A DNA stretch of 64,000 bases, from NCBI RefSeq assembly GCF_023699475.1, contig NZ_JALXFV010000008.1, forward strand, positions 720,583 to 784,582, written 5' to 3'. Position numbers and translations under genes: made by a program. Positions 49,997 through 58,155 of the stretch are shown one piece after another. Origin of the DNA: Halomarina rubra (GTDB taxonomy: Archaea > Halobacteriota > Halobacteria > Halobacteriales > Haloarculaceae). Numbering within the stretch: position 1 is the stretch's first letter; each line of letters starts with the position of its first letter. The notes below the pieces were generated by a model. That model did no database searches, was not told the DNA's origin, and saw nothing but the letters and a program-made list of their open reading frames with translations.

Positions 49997-50230
49997 TCAG
50001 TCGGCGGTAGCGGAGACCGGCTGCTCCTCTGCAGTCATCTCTCCGGTGATTCCGTCAGCCAGTGCGAAGACGGCACGTTTGTGCTCGGTCTTCGACTTGT
50101 GAATAGATGTCGGGCGAACGCCGAGTTCGTCGTAGCGCTCGTGGTCGACGTCCGTGGCGTTGGAGGCCTCGTAGTGGTTTCGTACCTGTGCAAGCAGGCC
50201 GTGAAGGTGGATGAGTTCCTGCTTTTTCAT
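49997..50230 (-). CDS. UPF0058 family protein
   Basis: A 77-residue archaeal protein starting MKKQELIHLHGLLAQVRNHY, an exact family signature. The ELGVRPTSIHKSKTEHKRAV segment is also conserved; it has several histidines and acids that could bind metal. Function unknown. The start is chosen because it begins the signature and a TATA-like ATACTATATGC (50258-50268 on this strand) lies about 30 bases upstream. Confidence 0.9.
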   Translation of the reverse strand: MKKQELIHLHGLLAQVRNHYEASNATDVDHERYDELGVRPTSIHKSKTEHKRAVFALADGITGEMTAEEQPVSATAD

Positions 50231-50396
50231 GCTCAGAAGCGGATAACGACTGGGAGCATATAGTATTACCCTGAGTACCGTTAGCACGTTCCGCGGATAC
50301 AGGGCCTCAGAGGGCCGCAGAACACGTTTCTCGATTGAACACTCTCTCCTTCGATGATGGGGAAATTCACGTCAGAACGCCGGTCGAACGTCCTCG

Positions 50397-50579
50397 TCAG
50401 CCGAGCTGTTTCAGCGTCTCGAGGTCGTGTTCGGTCCGTGTGAACTCGGCCGTCCGGCGGGTGGCGTGACAGTTCGGACAGTTGAACGTCCGATTGTGCT
50501 CGGGCAGATCGCGGGGGGACGCCTCCCACTGTTTACCGCACTCGGGACAGAGCAGTCTCACGTACGTTTCCGTCGGCAT
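50397..50579 (-). CDS. Small zinc-ribbon protein
   Basis: A 60-residue protein: VRLLCPECGKQWEASPRDLP and NCPNCHATRR give two CxxC knuckles. The kind is common in haloarchaea (DUF7836-like to my memory) and of unknown function. Leaderless: a TATA-like CTTTTGTG (50603-50610 on this strand) is 27 bases before the ATG at 50579. Confidence 0.8.
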   Translation of the reverse strand: MPTETYVRLLCPECGKQWEASPRDLPEHNRTFNCPNCHATRRTAEFTRTEHDLETLKQLG

Positions 50580-50717
50580 ACCTCTGTGTGCGTCGGCCTG
50601 TCACAAAAGCGTTGACCTCGCGGGGACGCCGGCCGGTGGCGTCACCGAGCCGTCGTGCGGTCGCGAGCGGTGAAGGAGAGGAGAGAGGGACCGCTCGTCG
50701 CGGCGTGCGCCAGTCCG

Positions 50718-51695
50718 TCAGTTCGTCACGGTGGTGACGTCGGCCGCTTCGAGCAGTTCCTTGTAGCGGTTGCGGATGGTGACCTCCGAGATGTTCGCCA
50801 CGTCGCTGACCTGCGACTGCGTCACCTTCTCGTTGGTGAGCAGCGCGGCGGCGTAGATGGCCGCGGCGGCCAGACCGACGGGCGACTTCCCGCTGAGCAG
50901 CCCCGCATCGCGAGCGCCCCGGAGTAGGTCACGGGCGCGACGCTCGGACTCGTCGGAGAGTTCGAGGTCGCTGGCGAACCGCGGGACGTAGCTCTCGGGG
51001 TCCGCGGGCTTGATCTCCAGATTGAGCTGTCGGATGATGTAGCGGTACGTCCGGGTCAGCTCCATCTTGTCGATGCGCGAGACCATCGTCACCTCGTCGA
51101 GCGAGCGCGGGGTTCCGGCCTGTCGCGCCGACGCGTACAGGGCGGCCGTCGCGACGCCCTCGATGGAGCGTCCCGGCAGGAGGTCCTCGCTGAGTGCGCG
51201 GCGGTAGATGACGCTCGCGGTCTCCCGGACGTTCTCGGGGAGGCCGAGCGCACTCGCCATGCGGTCGATCTCGCCGAGCGCCTGCTTGAGGTTGCGCTCC
51301 TTCGAGTCGCGGGTGCGGAACCGCTCGTTCCACGTGCGCAATCGCTGCATCTTCGCACGCTGGCGCGAGGACAGCGCCCGTCCGTAGGCGTCCTTGTCCT
51401 GCCAGCCGATGTTCGTCGACAGTCCGTTGTCGTGCATCATGTTCGTCGTCGGCGCACCGACGCGGGACTTGCTGTCCTTCTCGCTGGCGTCGAACGCGCG
51501 CCACTCGGGGCCGCGGTCGACGGCGTCCTCCTCGACGACGAGACCGCAGTCCTGACAGACCGTCTCGCCGTGTTCGCTGTCGCTGACGAGGCGGCCGCTG
51601 CACTCGGGGCAGGTCCGTACCGCCTCCTGTTCTTCCTGTTCGGCCTCCGCCTCGGCCATCTCCTCGGTGTACGTTCGTATCGTTGTGTCACTCAT
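50718..51695 (-). CDS. tfb: Transcription initiation factor TFB
   Basis: A 325-residue general transcription factor joining TBP to RNA polymerase. The N-terminal zinc ribbon has Cys29, Cys32, Cys47 and Cys50 (RTCPECSG, VCQDCGLVV). The B-reader region follows (GAPTTNMMHDNGLSTNIGWQ), then two cyclin repeats, the second ending VSDVANISEVTIRNRYKELL. A strong TATA box (ACTTTAAATAG, 51779-51789 on this strand) would give a leader of about 60 bases. Haloarchaea carry many tfb genes; which one this is cannot be told. Divergent from an HTH-10 gene. Confidence 0.97.
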   Translation of the reverse strand: MSDTTIRTYTEEMAEAEAEQEEQEAVRTCPECSGRLVSDSEHGETVCQDCGLVVEEDAVDRGPEWRAFDASEKDSKSRVGAPTTNMMHDNGLSTNIGWQDKDAYGRALSSRQRAKMQRLRTWNERFRTRDSKERNLKQALGEIDRMASALGLPENVRETASVIYRRALSEDLLPGRSIEGVATAALYASARQAGTPRSLDEVTMVSRIDKMELTRTYRYIIRQLNLEIKPADPESYVPRFASDLELSDESERRARDLLRGARDAGLLSGKSPVGLAAAAIYAAALLTNEKVTQSQVSDVANISEVTIRNRYKELLEAADVTTVTN

Positions 51696-51778
51696 GATAG
51701 GACTGGTGCACGCCGTCGGCCGAGTGCGGGAACCACCCCTCGGCAGCGGCGCGTCTTCACTCTTAGTTAGCCCGCAAA

Positions 51779-51789
51779 CTATTTAAAGT
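51779..51789 (-). promoter_or_regulatory. TATA box of tfb
   Basis: ACTTTAAATAG on the minus strand, close to consensus. It lies about 85-95 bases before the ATG, so unlike many of its neighbours tfb has a leader. Confidence 0.65.
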
Positions 51790-51821
51790 TGTCGCAGCCA
51801 TCGAAGGTGAAATCGGCGTAT

Positions 51822-51952
51822 GTGACCGTCACGGCGCGGATATTGTGATACGTGCCACCACGCCGACCGACCCGGCAGAGAATATAACGTTTCCGCATCG
51901 TTCGTCACCGCGTCGAGTCGTGACCAACGTTTATCACCCTGACCGCTGTGAC
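51822..51952. promoter_or_regulatory. tfb/HTH-10 divergent region with repeated GTGAC sites
   Basis: The 312 bases between the two start codons hold no gene. They include the perfect palindrome GTGAC-C-GTCAC (51822-51832), the pair GTCAC (51904-51908) and GTGAC (51920-51924), and one more GTGAC at 51948-51952. The rightward TATA-like GTTTATC is at 51929-51935 and an AATATAACG element at about 51880-51890. The recurring half-site suggests one regulator acting on both genes. Confidence 0.4.
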
Positions 51953-52007
51953 GACTAGTAATCAACCGTGCCCGGCCGCCGTGCGTGCCGTGTTCGACCA
52001 GGAAACC

Positions 52008-52688
52008 ATGACAACAATCGCAGAACTCGGTCTGCCAGCGGAATCGTTCGCCCTCAGCGAGGCGTTCACGCAGTGTCCGGACCTCCGTATCGACGTGCTC
52101 CAGGGGGTCGCCCACAACACGACGGGGCTCTCGAACCTCGTCTGGGTGGAGACGGGCGACGTCGACGCCGCCGACGCGGCGTTGAAAGACGACAGCACCG
52201 TCTCGGACGTCGAGATGCTCGGCGACATCGACGGGAAGTGGCTCTACACGATGCAGTGGAAGACCCCCGTTTCGGTGGCGCTCGCCGTCCTCTTGGAGGA
52301 CGCGACGATGCTCGGCGCGACCGGCGACGACGACGGCTGGTCGTTCCGGGTACTGTTCCCGAAACGCAACGCGCTGTCCATCGCGGCGAGCGTCTTCGAG
52401 CAGTACGACGTCAACCTCCGTATCGAGCGCATCTACGAACTGGGCACGGGCGGCGAACACGGCGAGTACGACCTCACCGACGAGCAACGCGAGGCGCTCG
52501 AAGCCGCGTTGGAGAAGGGCTACTTCAAGGTCCCGCGGGACACGACGCTCGGCTCTATCGCCGACGACCTCGGAATCTCCCACCAAGCGCTCTCCGAACG
52601 CCTCCGGCGGGCCAACGAGATTCTCGCCGAGGTGGCGATTCAGCCGCCACGGAGCAGCGAAGAACAGGAACTCCCACAGGACGACTGA
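52008..52688 (+). CDS. HTH-10 (bacterioopsin-activator type) transcriptional regulator
   Basis: A 226-residue regulator starting MTTIAELGLPAESFALSEAF, the usual start of this haloarchaeal family. The C-terminal HTH-10 domain begins YDLTDEQREALEAALEKGYF and ends SIADDLGISHQALSERLRRA. The middle is a sensor-like domain. A GTG at 51948 in frame is nearer the TATA box (51929-51935) but gives a non-family N-terminus, so the message likely has a leader of about 50 bases. It shares its upstream region with tfb. Targets unknown. Confidence 0.87.
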   Translation: MTTIAELGLPAESFALSEAFTQCPDLRIDVLQGVAHNTTGLSNLVWVETGDVDAADAALKDDSTVSDVEMLGDIDGKWLYTMQWKTPVSVALAVLLEDATMLGATGDDDGWSFRVLFPKRNALSIAASVFEQYDVNLRIERIYELGTGGEHGEYDLTDEQREALEAALEKGYFKVPRDTTLGSIADDLGISHQALSERLRRANEILAEVAIQPPRSSEEQELPQDD

Positions 52689-52757
52689 CCGTCGCCAGAG
52701 CCGAGACGGCCGAGACGGATAGAACGGCCGGGATGGCAAGGGCGGACGACGAGCGAC

Positions 52758-53042
52758 TCAGACCGTGAACAGGTGACCTTCTTCGGGCACGGCGAACACG
52801 CCGAGCCGAGCCCCCGCGTCGAGCCACGCGTGCCCGTAGGAGAACGAGGCGAGCGCGTTCACCCAGTCGTCCTCCTCCCGGAAGTGCCGACCGTCCTCCA
52901 GGTACGACGACGCCATCTCCTCGAACTCCAGGGCCGCCTCGTGTAGCGGCGTCCCCTCCTGGGGGGCGATGCTCGCGGCGTCGAGCGCCTCGCTCAACAG
53001 GCGTTCGTAGCGGTCGGCCTTCTCGTGTAGGTCGGCGGCCAT
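52758..53042 (-). CDS. DUF357 family protein
   Basis: A 94-residue helical archaeal protein: MAADLHEKADRYERLLSEAL, then EMASSYLEDGRHFREEDDWV and NALASFSYGHAWLDAGARLG match DUF357. Function unknown; helical hairpin fold. It lies 68 bases after the PLP-enzyme gene on the same strand, a possible operon, though a weak TATA-like element (53064-53071) is also present. Confidence 0.87.
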   Translation of the reverse strand: MAADLHEKADRYERLLSEALDAASIAPQEGTPLHEAALEFEEMASSYLEDGRHFREEDDWVNALASFSYGHAWLDAGARLGVFAVPEEGHLFTV

Positions 53043-53110
53043 ACGCCCCGCTCGACGGCCGGCGGCAAGACGACTGCGACTCGGTACGCACCGTCGGCTT
53101 CTGGGCCTCC

Positions 53111-54208
53111 TCAGAGCGCGGCGAGCAGCGCGTCGACCTCTTCGCGGGTGTTGTAGGCGTGGACCGACGCACGCACCGCGCCGGAGGGGAGCGCCCGGAT
53201 GTAGAGGTCCTCGGCCGCCAGTCGTTCGACGAGCGCTTCGGAGTCCTCGTCGTCGGGCGAGAACGCCACCAGCCCCGTCTCCGGGTCGGCAGGGCCGAGG
53301 ACGCGCTCGCCGAGACCGTCGGCGAGGCGGGCGGCGAGGTCGTGAATGCGGCGCTCGATGCGGTCGGTCCCGAGTTCGTCGTGGAGGTCCATCGCCGCGA
53401 CCGCACCCGCGTACGGCCCCACGTTCGTCGTTCCGACCTCGAAGCGCGCCGCGCCGCGTTTCAACTCCGGGTCGGGACTCGACGGGTCCACGACGCTCCG
53501 GTACCCGACTTGGACGGGGTCGGTGGTCACGTCCTCGCGGACGACGAGGAATCCCGCCCCCCACGGACCGAGCAGCCACTTGTGACACGCGCCGACGACG
53601 TACTCCGCGTTCCACGCGGTGCAGTCGAGGTCGGTCTGGCCCACGGACTGCACGGCGTCGACCAGCACCTCGGCCCCGTGGTCGTGGGCCGTCTCGACGA
53701 GGTCGGCGACCGGCCACTTCGTCCCGTGGGTCCACGTGATGGAGTTGAAACAGACCAGTCGAGCGTCGGAGACCGCCCGCTCGTACGCCTGGCGGTCCAC
53801 GCGGCCGGCTTCGGTCTCCAGGACGCGCACCTCGACGCCCTGCTCACGGAGGTTCCACCACGGGAGGATACCCGCCGAGTGTTCGAGGTCCGTCCGAACG
53901 ACGACGTCGCCCGGTTCCCAGTCGATGCTGGCGGCGATTCGGGCGATGCCGTCCGCCGTCGAGTGGGTCAGCGCCAGTTCGTCGGTCGACGCGCCGAGGA
54001 ACTCCGCGAACCGCTCGCGACAGTCCTCGAACGCTTCGAACGCGACCGGGTAGCAGCCGTCGCCGGTCGGGGCGTCGGTCTCGTGACCGCGGACCGCCGC
54101 ACACGTCGCGTCCAGCACGGACCGTGGGGACGGTCCCGACGCCCCCGCGTTGAAGTACGCACCGTCGTCGAGCGCCGGAATCGACGCTCTGAGCTCCTCG
54201 GGAGTCAC
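53111..54208 (-). CDS. Class V aminotransferase-fold PLP enzyme (CsdA/SufS-like)
   Basis: A 365-residue PLP enzyme of the NifS/SufS/isopenicillin-epimerase fold. TPEELRASIPALDDGAYFNA starts the domain. LVDAVQSVGQTDLDC has the PLP Asp, and VVGACHKWLLGPWGAGFLVV has the Lys that binds PLP. It lacks the active-site Cys loop of true cysteine desulfurases as far as I can see, so it may be an epimerase, kynureninase-like or lyase-type enzyme. GTG start is set by a TATA-like GTTTGCTC (54230-54237 on this strand) 27 bases upstream. Divergent from trxB with a shared palindrome. Confidence 0.84.
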   Translation of the reverse strand: MTPEELRASIPALDDGAYFNAGASGPSPRSVLDATCAAVRGHETDAPTGDGCYPVAFEAFEDCRERFAEFLGASTDELALTHSTADGIARIAASIDWEPGDVVVRTDLEHSAGILPWWNLREQGVEVRVLETEAGRVDRQAYERAVSDARLVCFNSITWTHGTKWPVADLVETAHDHGAEVLVDAVQSVGQTDLDCTAWNAEYVVGACHKWLLGPWGAGFLVVREDVTTDPVQVGYRSVVDPSSPDPELKRGAARFEVGTTNVGPYAGAVAAMDLHDELGTDRIERRIHDLAARLADGLGERVLGPADPETGLVAFSPDDEDSEALVERLAAEDLYIRALPSGAVRASVHAYNTREEVDALLAAL

Positions 54209-54260
54209 GGTCGCAGTGCGAGCGCGAGGAGCAAACGCGTTGTGCCGCCGGGGCGCGACA

Positions 54261-54280
54261 CCTGTTGACACATCAACAGG
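54261..54280. promoter_or_regulatory. Perfect 8-4-8 palindrome between PLP-enzyme and trxB genes
   Basis: Arms CCTGTTGA (54261-54268) and TCAACAGG (54273-54280) with loop CACA. It is about 25-30 bases upstream of both TATA boxes (54230-54237 leftward, about 54309-54317 rightward). Candidate shared operator. Confidence 0.45.
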
Positions 54281-54340
54281 CTGGCGCGGTGTCTACACTC
54301 GTGCGCAAGCTACAAAGCCGAAAAGTCAGTATCACCGGTA

Positions 54341-55390
54341 ATGACGGAGACGACCCATCGGAGGCTCATCGTCGCGGGGTCGGGCATCGCCGGCCTCTCG
54401 GCGGCCATCTACGCGGCGCGCTCGAACAACGACCCGCTGGTGTTCGAGGGGACCGAACCGGGCGGCCAACTGACGCTGACGACGGACGTGGCGAACTACC
54501 CCGGCTTTCCCGAGGGCATCAGCGGCCCCGAACTCGTCCAGAACATGAAAGCGCAGGCGACGCAGTTCGGTGCGGAGGTCGAACACGGCGTCGTCGAGCG
54601 CGTCGTCCGTCGGGACGACGACACGTTCCACGTCACGATGAAGAACGGCGACGAGTACACCGCCGACGCGTTCGTCGCCGCCTCCGGCGCGAGCGCACGG
54701 ACCCTCGGCGTCCCCGGCGAGGACCTGCTGATGGGGTACGGTGTCTCGACCTGTGCGACCTGTGACGGCGCGTTCTTCCGCGACGAGGACATGCTCGTCG
54801 TCGGCGGGGGCGACGCCGCGATGGAGGAGGCGACGTTCCTCACGAAGTTCGCGGACACCGTCTACATCGCCCACCGCCGCGAGGAGTTCCGTGCCGAGGA
54901 CTACTGGATCGACCGCGTGCAAGAGAAGGTCGAGGCCGGCGACATCGAGATTCTGAAGAACACCGAACTGCTCGAGATTCACGGCTCGCAGGCCGAGGGC
55001 GTCGACCACGTCACGCTCGTCGAGAACGAGTCGGGCCACCCGAGCGACGAGCTAGACGACCCCGACACCCGACAGTACGAGTTCGACGTCGGTGCGGTGT
55101 TCCTCGCCATCGGCCACACGCCGAACACCGAGTTCCTCGCCGAGACGGGCGTCGAACTCGACGACCAGGGCTACATCCTCGCGAAGGGCGGGCGCGACGG
55201 CGGCCAGACCGCCACGGCCGTCCCCGGCCTGTTCGGGGCGGGCGACGTCGTCGACCACCACTACCAGCAGGCCGCCACCGCCGGCGGCATGGGCGTGAAG
55301 GCCGCTCTCGACGCCGACGACTACCTCGAACAACTCGGGCGGGCGGGCACCGAAGGCGCGGAGACCGTCGAAGCGCAGAGCGACGACTGA
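54341..55390 (+). CDS. trxB: Thioredoxin reductase
   Basis: A 349-residue flavoprotein that reduces thioredoxins. FAD motif LIVAGSGIAGLSAAIYAARS, redox pair Cys138/Cys141 in GVSTCATCDGAFFRDEDMLV, NAD(P)H motif VVGGGDAAMEEATFLTKFA, and the FAD end motif VPGLFGAGDVVDHHYQQAAT. The C-terminus is an acidic extension. A TATA-like CTACAAAGCC (54309-54319) is 27 bases upstream; leaderless. Likely electron donor to the thioredoxin at 16386 or others. Confidence 0.95.
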   Translation: MTETTHRRLIVAGSGIAGLSAAIYAARSNNDPLVFEGTEPGGQLTLTTDVANYPGFPEGISGPELVQNMKAQATQFGAEVEHGVVERVVRRDDDTFHVTMKNGDEYTADAFVAASGASARTLGVPGEDLLMGYGVSTCATCDGAFFRDEDMLVVGGGDAAMEEATFLTKFADTVYIAHRREEFRAEDYWIDRVQEKVEAGDIEILKNTELLEIHGSQAEGVDHVTLVENESGHPSDELDDPDTRQYEFDVGAVFLAIGHTPNTEFLAETGVELDDQGYILAKGGRDGGQTATAVPGLFGAGDVVDHHYQQAATAGGMGVKAALDADDYLEQLGRAGTEGAETVEAQSDD

Positions 55391-55444
55391 GCCCCTCACA
55401 CGGCACCCTCGCGGTCTACGTAGCTCCTCTCGACGCCCAACACC

Positions 55445-56347
55445 ATGACAGCCGCCGGGCCACCCGAACTCGACGACCTGCTCGACGACGTCGCCGCCGA
55501 CCACGAGCTGACGGTCCTCGCGGCCAGAGACGTCGGTTCGCGGGCGTGGAACCTCGCTAGCGAATCGAGCGACTACGACGTGGGCTTCCTGTTCCGTCAG
55601 GAGCCGATGGACTACGTCACGCTCGACGGGACCGTCTCGACGGTCCACGACGAACGTGGCGAGGTCGAGGTCCGAGGCTGGAACGTCACCCGTTTCGCCG
55701 AGTTGCTCGTCGACTCGAACCCGACCACACTGGAGTTCCTCCACTCGCCGCTCCGGTACCGCGAGCACGACGCGCTGGCGGCGCTGGAAGCCGACGTCGC
55801 CGACCAGTTCCGACCGATCGGCGTCTACCACCACTACCGCTCGCTGGCGGCCCGACAGTACCACAAGTACCTCCAGCGCCGACTGCTCGTCCACGGCGAC
55901 CCCGAGTACGAGATCGTCGACGAGACCGACGAGGAGTGGGTCGTCGAACCGCTCGGCGGTGAGCGCGGGGACGACGTCGAGGTGACTCGACTCCCGAAAG
56001 ACGACGAGCGCTACGCGACCGGCGCGGTCGACAGGACCGTCAAGCGTAACCTGTACGTGATTCGTGGCGTGCTCTCCGCGGAGTACGTGCGCGACACCCA
56101 CGAGTTCCCGACGCTCGACTTCCCCGCGTTCGTCAAGCAGGAGCAGACGCGACTGGGAGACGACTACGACGCGGTCCGTGACCTCGTCGCGCGGAAGCGA
56201 GCAGGCGAGGGCGACGCCGTCGTCGGCGACGTGTTCGGTCGCGAGCGAGTGGTGCTCTCGGCCGACATCGACCCCGAGGTCCACGGCGTCCGGGGCATCA
56301 CGAAGGAGCGAGCCAACGCGTTCGTCCGTGAGACGTTCGACGCGTAA
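55445..56347 (+). CDS. Predicted nucleotidyltransferase (YcgL/COG3541-like)
   Basis: A 300-residue protein of the DNA polymerase beta-type nucleotidyltransferase superfamily. AARDVGSRAWNLASESSDYD then VGF matches the GSRA...SDxD motif holding two catalytic Asp residues. Members of this branch (COG3541) include phage and bacterial predicted RNA-editing or nucleotide-transferring enzymes of unknown substrate. A helical C-terminal part follows. Its stop codon is directly beside the stop of the facing epimerase-like gene, with no bases between. Confidence 0.85.
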   Translation: MTAAGPPELDDLLDDVAADHELTVLAARDVGSRAWNLASESSDYDVGFLFRQEPMDYVTLDGTVSTVHDERGEVEVRGWNVTRFAELLVDSNPTTLEFLHSPLRYREHDALAALEADVADQFRPIGVYHHYRSLAARQYHKYLQRRLLVHGDPEYEIVDETDEEWVVEPLGGERGDDVEVTRLPKDDERYATGAVDRTVKRNLYVIRGVLSAEYVRDTHEFPTLDFPAFVKQEQTRLGDDYDAVRDLVARKRAGEGDAVVGDVFGRERVVLSADIDPEVHGVRGITKERANAFVRETFDA

Positions 56348-57727
56348 TCACAGGTACTCGAAGTCGCTCGTACTCCCGGAGAACCCGGCGCGTTCGTGCG
56401 CCCACTCGAACGGTTCGTGGCGCTTCTCGGCGAGGAACTCGACGATGCGCTCGCCGACGTTCTCGCCGTACAGTTCGGGACCGGAGCCGAGTCGGTCGCG
56501 GACCGCGTCGGTCTCGTAGACGTACTCGACGGTCTCGAACATCGACTCGCCGTCGGCGGGCGGGACGAGCAGGTTGGAGTTGGCCTCGAACACCGTCTCC
56601 GGGCGGTCGGTGTTGAACCGTGCGGTGAGACAGTGGGCCTCCTCGATGTGGTTCAACTCCTCTTGCATGCTCCCGGAGTCGGTGAGTTCGGCGAAACACT
56701 GCCCCGAGCGCAGGAACTCGTAGACGTGGGCGTGGCGCTTCCAGAGACCGGTGAACAGGAAGTTGTCGTGCTCGTCGTCCAGACGGAGGAGCCTCTCGCG
56801 GAGGCCGTAGTTCTCCAGCGCCCGTCTTGTCGCGGTGAGTTCGAGGAAGTTGACGTTGTAGTCGGCTTCGACCAGTCGAATCACGCAGTCGACGATGGCG
56901 CGGAAGCGGTCGGGCAGCAGGTTCGCCCGGCGGTGGACGTCGACGCGAATCCAGTCGTCGCGCTCCTCCAGCACGGGGTAGACGTCGAAGACGGACTCGC
57001 CGTCGACGTTCGACTTCATCTCGATGGCGTCGACGACGCTGTTGCCGACGACGGGGATGCGCTCGACACCGCCGACGGACTCGGGGTAGCCCTCGTTCAC
57101 GAGGTGCTCGCGGTTGAGGTCCGTGGGTGCGAAGTGGTACATCGCGGCGGCACTGCCGACGAACGTGTCGTACTGCTCGGGGAACGGTTCGGAGCGCTCG
57201 ATGTGCCAGTCACCGTCCCACTGCTCGCGGACGAACGCCGCAGGGTCGCCGTGAGCGGCGTAGTCGGGAGCCATCGACCGCAGGCCAGCCTCGTTGTGCG
57301 CGACCAGTTGGTTGGTGGCGAACAGCCACGCCTGGGGGACGATGCCCGCCGCGAGCGTGTCGCCGTGGACGAGCGGGAGGACGGTCTTCTCGGGGTACTC
57401 GCTCGCGAGGTGGTCGGTGAACGCCTCGATTTCGGTCATCAGCGAGGCGGTCTTCTCGCTGAGACCGCCGCGGACGCCGAGGTCGACCGCGATGTGGTCT
57501 TCGAGGTCGTACTCGACGAGGCCGTGGCCGAGCACGTCGTCGTAGTGCTGACCGGTGTGGAGGACGAAACACGGGACGTCCTGCTCGCGGGCGGCGGCGA
57601 CGACCGGGGCCTGCTTGTAGAAGTCCGGTTTGGTCGCCGTCACCACCGCGAGGACGAACTCCCCCGACTCGCCGGCCTCCATCTGCCGGGCGAGTCGGTC
57701 CTCGTAGACCTGCTGACGCGTATCCAT
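56348..57727 (-). CDS. UDP-GlcNAc 2-epimerase family protein
   Basis: A 459-residue enzyme of the non-hydrolysing UDP-N-acetylglucosamine 2-epimerase (WecB/MnaA) fold: VVTATKPDFYKQAPVVAAAR, HTGQHYDDVLGHGLVEYDL, LVHGDTLAAGIVPQAWLFAT, VAHNEAGLRSMAPDY and LTDSGSMQEELNHIEEAHCL, the last being the UDP-binding DSG region. It has insertions (about residues 150-200) and so is larger than the usual 370-400. Expected role: making ManNAc-type sugars for surface glycans or a related sugar. A TACTTAGAA TATA-like box (about 57750-57758) is upstream. Convergent with the nucleotidyltransferase, no gap. Confidence 0.87.
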   Translation of the reverse strand: MDTRQQVYEDRLARQMEAGESGEFVLAVVTATKPDFYKQAPVVAAAREQDVPCFVLHTGQHYDDVLGHGLVEYDLEDHIAVDLGVRGGLSEKTASLMTEIEAFTDHLASEYPEKTVLPLVHGDTLAAGIVPQAWLFATNQLVAHNEAGLRSMAPDYAAHGDPAAFVREQWDGDWHIERSEPFPEQYDTFVGSAAAMYHFAPTDLNREHLVNEGYPESVGGVERIPVVGNSVVDAIEMKSNVDGESVFDVYPVLEERDDWIRVDVHRRANLLPDRFRAIVDCVIRLVEADYNVNFLELTATRRALENYGLRERLLRLDDEHDNFLFTGLWKRHAHVYEFLRSGQCFAELTDSGSMQEELNHIEEAHCLTARFNTDRPETVFEANSNLLVPPADGESMFETVEYVYETDAVRDRLGSGPELYGENVGERIVEFLAEKRHEPFEWAHERAGFSGSTSDFEYL

Positions 57728-57820
57728 GTCACGACCACCACGAGTCGTTTCTAAGTACCTTTCCCTTCGGTCTGCGGGTCGAACGCACACTGCTTTACGT
57801 CTCGCTCACCGACGGCGGGT

Positions 57821-58111
57821 ATGCCGACGAAATCGGACACTATGCTCGTGAAGATCGAGACGCCCGACGGTGACGACGAAGTGACGCTCCCCACCGGCCT
57901 GCTCGACATGCTCGCCGAGGACGGCGAGTCCGCCGCCGACGTGGTCGGCGACCTCGCGCTCATGTCCTGCGCCCAGCGCGTCCACGCCGCCGTCCACCAC
58001 GGCCACGGCGAGGCCGACGAGGAACTGGAGGCTATCGAGTCGACGACCCTCGACCTGTTCGAGGAGCGCTTCGGCATGACGTTCGGCGAGGCGACCGGCC
58101 ACGACCACTGA
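57821..58111 (+). CDS. Conserved haloarchaeal protein (DUF7545-like)
   Basis: A 96-residue acidic protein: DDEVTLPTGLLDMLAEDGES, then AQRVHAAVHHGHGEADEELE and LDLFEERFGMTFGEATGHDH. The histidine-rich middle and end suggest metal contact. It looks like a family I know only in haloarchaea; no function. The CTTTACG box (57793-57799) is 25 bases before the ATG, so it is leaderless. Divergent from the epimerase-like gene. Confidence 0.75.
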   Translation: MPTKSDTMLVKIETPDGDDEVTLPTGLLDMLAEDGESAADVVGDLALMSCAQRVHAAVHHGHGEADEELEAIESTTLDLFEERFGMTFGEATGHDH

Positions 58112-58155
58112 ACGGCACTCTCTCTTCGACCTCTTCGGCCACAGCATAGCGTCAG

